A stretch of DNA of 64,000 bases, taken from positions 2,170,001-2,234,000 of the forward strand of contig NC_088302.1 in the NCBI RefSeq assembly GCF_032854445.1. Reading direction: 5' to 3'. Source of the stretch: Liolophura sinensis. Lineage: Eukaryota; Mollusca; Polyplacophora; Chitonida; Chitonidae. The translations under genes and the position numbers were made by a program. Below the pieces are notes generated by a model. That model had not been told where the DNA came from and made no database searches. It saw only the letters and a list, made by a program, of their open reading frames with translations. Shown in pieces: positions 60,950-64,000 of the stretch; position 1 is the stretch's first letter; each line of letters starts with the position of its first letter.

Positions 60950-61640
60950 GTTTTCATTTAGCGCTGCTACAATAGCGCTATATGGCAGAAAACTGTCAAA
61001 GACGCTGCCTATACGGATTTGTTGCAATGACAATATATTCGCTGTTTAGCGCTGCTGTGATAGCGCTATGTAGAAACTTACTTCCAAAGAGGCCAGCTAT
61101 GTCGACTGACTGAGAGAACAATATATGTGCTATCAAAGAGAATGTCTACACAGATTTGTTGAAATGACAATATACTGGGTACTTAGCACTGCTAGAACAG
61201 CACTGTGTACACGCTAACTATCAAAGGTGATCAGTGCGGATTTGTGCAATATATACTCTTTTTCGTCCTGTTATGATAGCCCTATGCAGAAGCTAACCAT
61301 CTAATAAGCTGTCTGTGCGGATTTGGTGAAAGGACAATATATTTGTTATTCAGTACTGCTAGACATGGCCATGTTGAAGCTAACGTCCAACAAGGCCAGC
61401 TATGCCGATTGGTTGAGAGAACAATATATGTGCCTATGTAGAAGCTAACTATCAAAGAAGACAGCTAGGCGATTTTCTGGTGGAACAATACATTCGTTAT
61501 GTAGCCCTGCTATCATAGCCCTATGTAGAAGTTAATTATCAGAGGCTATCTGTGGGGATTTCTTAAAAGACAATATTTCACTATTAAATGCTGTATGGAT
61601 AATGCTATGAAGAAGCTAACTATCAAAGTTGCCAGTGGGC
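60950..61640 (+). repeat. Degenerate repeat of about 100 bp with a small hairpin
   Basis: About seven copies contain ATTTGTTGCAATGACAATAT, TTAGCGCTGCTGTGATAGCG, CTATGTAGAAGCTAACTATC. The two best copies carry TAGCGCT..AGCGCTA, a 7-bp stem; later copies lose it. Confidence 0.7.
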
Positions 61641-62277
61641 TTGATACTTGACATTTAGCAGAGGTGGTTGTGTCATACAAAAGCAAGCAGAATGACTATC
61701 TTGGCTAATTATAGGCAAGGGAGCCTGGGCACAAGAAGCACCTTCCACCCCCACCCACAACCACTCACCCACCCCACCGGCCACATACAGGCACACACAA
61801 ATCATACGCCACTGCAGGATGTTTGACTTGTTGATCAGTCAGTTGAGCATTGTAGCATAGAGAAAATACACACAAAAAAGTCATAAATGAATTCTGACAT
61901 TTACTGCTTCTTTATTTACTTGACCAGGGAAGTTGTGAAGACTAGGTTTGTCCTTTTTTTTAATCAGTGAGCCCCTTCTCAATCGTTCACTTGAAAAGCC
62001 GCTTCTACATTGAACTGACGTCACTCAACCATTGGACAGCACCTCAACTTTAAAACTTCCCTAGCCTGTTCCTTCCATGTAGGTTGGCTGGACCAAAATA
62101 GTCCAATGGTAATACCGCAAACTGACCAGAAAAGGACATTTTCAGAGTGTACCCTAGTGTGGCTGTCATCTCAGTTAGTTTTAGTGACCTGATCAGTGAA
62201 AATGTCATTAAGAGCAATAATCCCTGTACTGAGCCATACATTTGTATGTAAAGGTCATGGCGTCAAGGTCAATGTCT

Positions 62278-62395
62278 ATGTTTTATTTATTTATTTATTT
62301 GATTGGTGTTTTATGCTGTGCTCAAGAATATTTCACTTATACGACGATGCCCAGCATTATAGTGGGTGGAAACCAGGCAGAGCCCGGCGGAAAAT
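62278..62395 (-). mobile_element. SINE fragment, family B
   Basis: TTTATTTATTTATTTGATTG, ATACGACGATGCCCAGCATT, GAAACCAGGCAGAGCCCGGC: antisense A-rich end and body; interrupted by the following array. Confidence 0.8.
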
Positions 62396-62399
62396 TTTT

Positions 62400-62668
62400 A
62401 TTTACTGCTATGGTATAGGCTCAGAGCTGCTATGGTATAGGCTCGGAGCTGCCATGGTATAGGCTCAGAGCTGCTAAGGTATAGGCTCAAAGCTGCTATG
62501 GTGTAGGCTCGGAGATGCTATGGTATAGGCTCGGAGATGCCAGGGCATAGGCTCGGAGCTGCAATGGCATAGGCTCGGAGCTGCTAAGGTACAGGCTTGG
62601 AACTGCTATGGTATAGGCTCGGAGCTGCTAAGGGCATAAGCTCGGAGCTGCTATGGTATAGGCTCAAA
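62400..62668 (+). repeat. 22-bp minisatellite, about 12 copies
   Basis: The unit is about GCTATGGTATAGGCTCGGAGCT. It begins inside the SINE remnant. Confidence 0.92.
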
Positions 62669-63469
62669 AAATGTGATTATTTTTCATGAAAAGACGTGAC
62701 TGCCATGAACCCTTTTAGTTCAGCGAAACTCACAACAGGTTATATATACCTAACTGATGAGGCTGATTTGTGCTCAGGGAGTTTTAAAAGAGAAAACAAC
62801 ATGTACATCAAATGTATAATACATGCATTGATAAAGTAACCCAGAGAAACTGGCCAATTGCAACAGTAAGACGTTATGTTACATTTGGTAGCAAACACTG
62901 GAATTTTCCTCGTGGATCTAAGCTGGGTCTAATATAACTTGCCAGCTTGAATAAATGAAGATTATGATATGATAATAGATCTACATGTAAACGTGCTGCA
63001 ATGAGGGCGAAGACGAATCAGCTTTGTTACAAGAAACTCACTGACATGTTTCCAGTGTGAGCTGAGATTCCCCATGACATATGCTAGGATCTATTGCAAA
63101 ACCTTGGAAGTGCCACACAATCATTAGTTTAATGAAACTTAGGGAAGAAGTCATGATGAAATGAAACTTTCTTTATACCTGAAGTAATGCCAGTTTCAAA
63201 AATCTTTTCCTTCTGTCTATATATTCATTCAGTGTATTTCAATTATCAAAGTTTGTTGACACAATGGCTTGAAAGCTTTGTGACACATTTCTATACTTCA
63301 TTAGAGTTAAAAAATATTTTGTTATATTTGCAGACAGAAATGCATATAAGATTGGCATGTTAAATTGATTGGGGTTTCATCTACCTATAAACATTATTTC
63401 AGTGATATCACAATGGTGTCTACTTTTAGCCAGCTGCACTGAATTAATGTTTCAGCCAAATTTAGTGCT

Positions 63470-63850
63470 TATGTGGACAACAGTATGAAAATGGTAATTA
63501 GCAAACATATTGTATTGTCAGGATAACAGGACTGACACAGTGATAATTAGGATCTATTCAGACAACAGTTTCAAATAACTAATTAGCGAATATATTGTGC
63601 TGTGAGGGTAACAAGATCCTGGTGGTGATAGTTAGTGTTTATTTAGACAATACTTTGAAACGGACTAATTACCAAATATATTGTATTGTACAGATTACTT
63701 ACCCTGGCTGTTCACATGCTAGCTATAGTATCTATTTAGATAATACTTTCAAATTCTAAGAAGATAAATATAGCCTTCTGGTGATGATAGTTTGCAGCTA
63801 TTTAATCTAGATTTGGAATGCTAATTAGCAAATATAGTGTAAAATTGGAC
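63470..63850 (+). repeat. Degenerate repeat of about 100 bp, four copies
   Basis: Copies share TATTTAGACAATACTTTGAA, GGTAATTAGCAAACATATTG, and a GATGATAGTT-like end. Confidence 0.6.
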
Positions 63851-64000
63851 TGCAATGAGGAATCCTATTTAGATGCAAACCATTGCTAGAAATGCTAACA
63901 GCAGATAGCGCTGGAAGGCTGAAGGCTTTGACCATGAAATCCTATCTTCACTCTCAGGCAATCAGAGTTAAGTCTGTATCCCTTTAAAAAAAAATCAACT

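Overview
The window is animal nuclear DNA, most likely from a marine lophotrochozoan such as a mollusc or brachiopod. The grounds are spliced genes with GT-AG introns, Ty3/gypsy-type retroelement remnants, many copies of a tRNA-derived SINE whose A-rich end reads as the reverse complement of ATTTATTTGATTGGTGTTTT, and an exceptional load of minisatellites. The species call is inference; no organism-specific marker was found. Adding up hand-drawn boundaries, roughly a third of the window is tandem repeat.

Region 1 (1 to about 10,075) is a composite mobile element. Two arms in inverted orientation (1-511 and 9278-9788, two mismatches by my alignment) enclose a decayed Ty3/gypsy-type polyprotein: capsid, protease, RT, RNase H, integrase, and a small zinc-finger ORF. 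A 55-bp stretch of the protease coding region has been multiplied to about 59 tandem copies. The interior is old while the arms are almost identical. A third, divergent copy of the arm family lies in intron 4 of the gene below.

Region 2 (10,075-21,350) has no gene I can support. It holds minisatellites (18, 38 and 24 bp units), SINE copies and one antisense coding-like fragment.

Region 3 (21,360-56,944, plus strand) is one large gene reconstructed from exon to exon. It has 19 coding exons whose phases all join and whose lengths sum to 3285 nt (1094 codons plus stop). It encodes a type I membrane receptor of the LDL-receptor-related family: signal peptide, three YWTD beta-propellers each followed by an EGF-like domain, a short Thr/Pro-rich stalk, one transmembrane helix, and a cytoplasmic tail of about 107 residues with NPGY, PPPY and several other tyrosine motifs. 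There are no LDLa repeats and no LRP5/6-type PPPSP motifs. Exon 3 carries an apparent pair of compensating single-base indels. Intron 2 holds a second gypsy remnant ending about ten bases from the exon 3 acceptor. Several introns (1, 3, 5, 6 and, less directly, 2 and 9) begin with tandem arrays at or beside the 5' splice site. A duplicated stalk exon at 52,236 could, if spliced in, remove the transmembrane helix.

Region 4 (56,945-64,000) contains the 3' end of the gene with a poly(A) signal near 57,237, then only minisatellites and SINE fragments.

The points most worth following up are the arrays seeded at splice donors, the inverted-arm composite element, and the unusual receptor with its possible soluble isoform.
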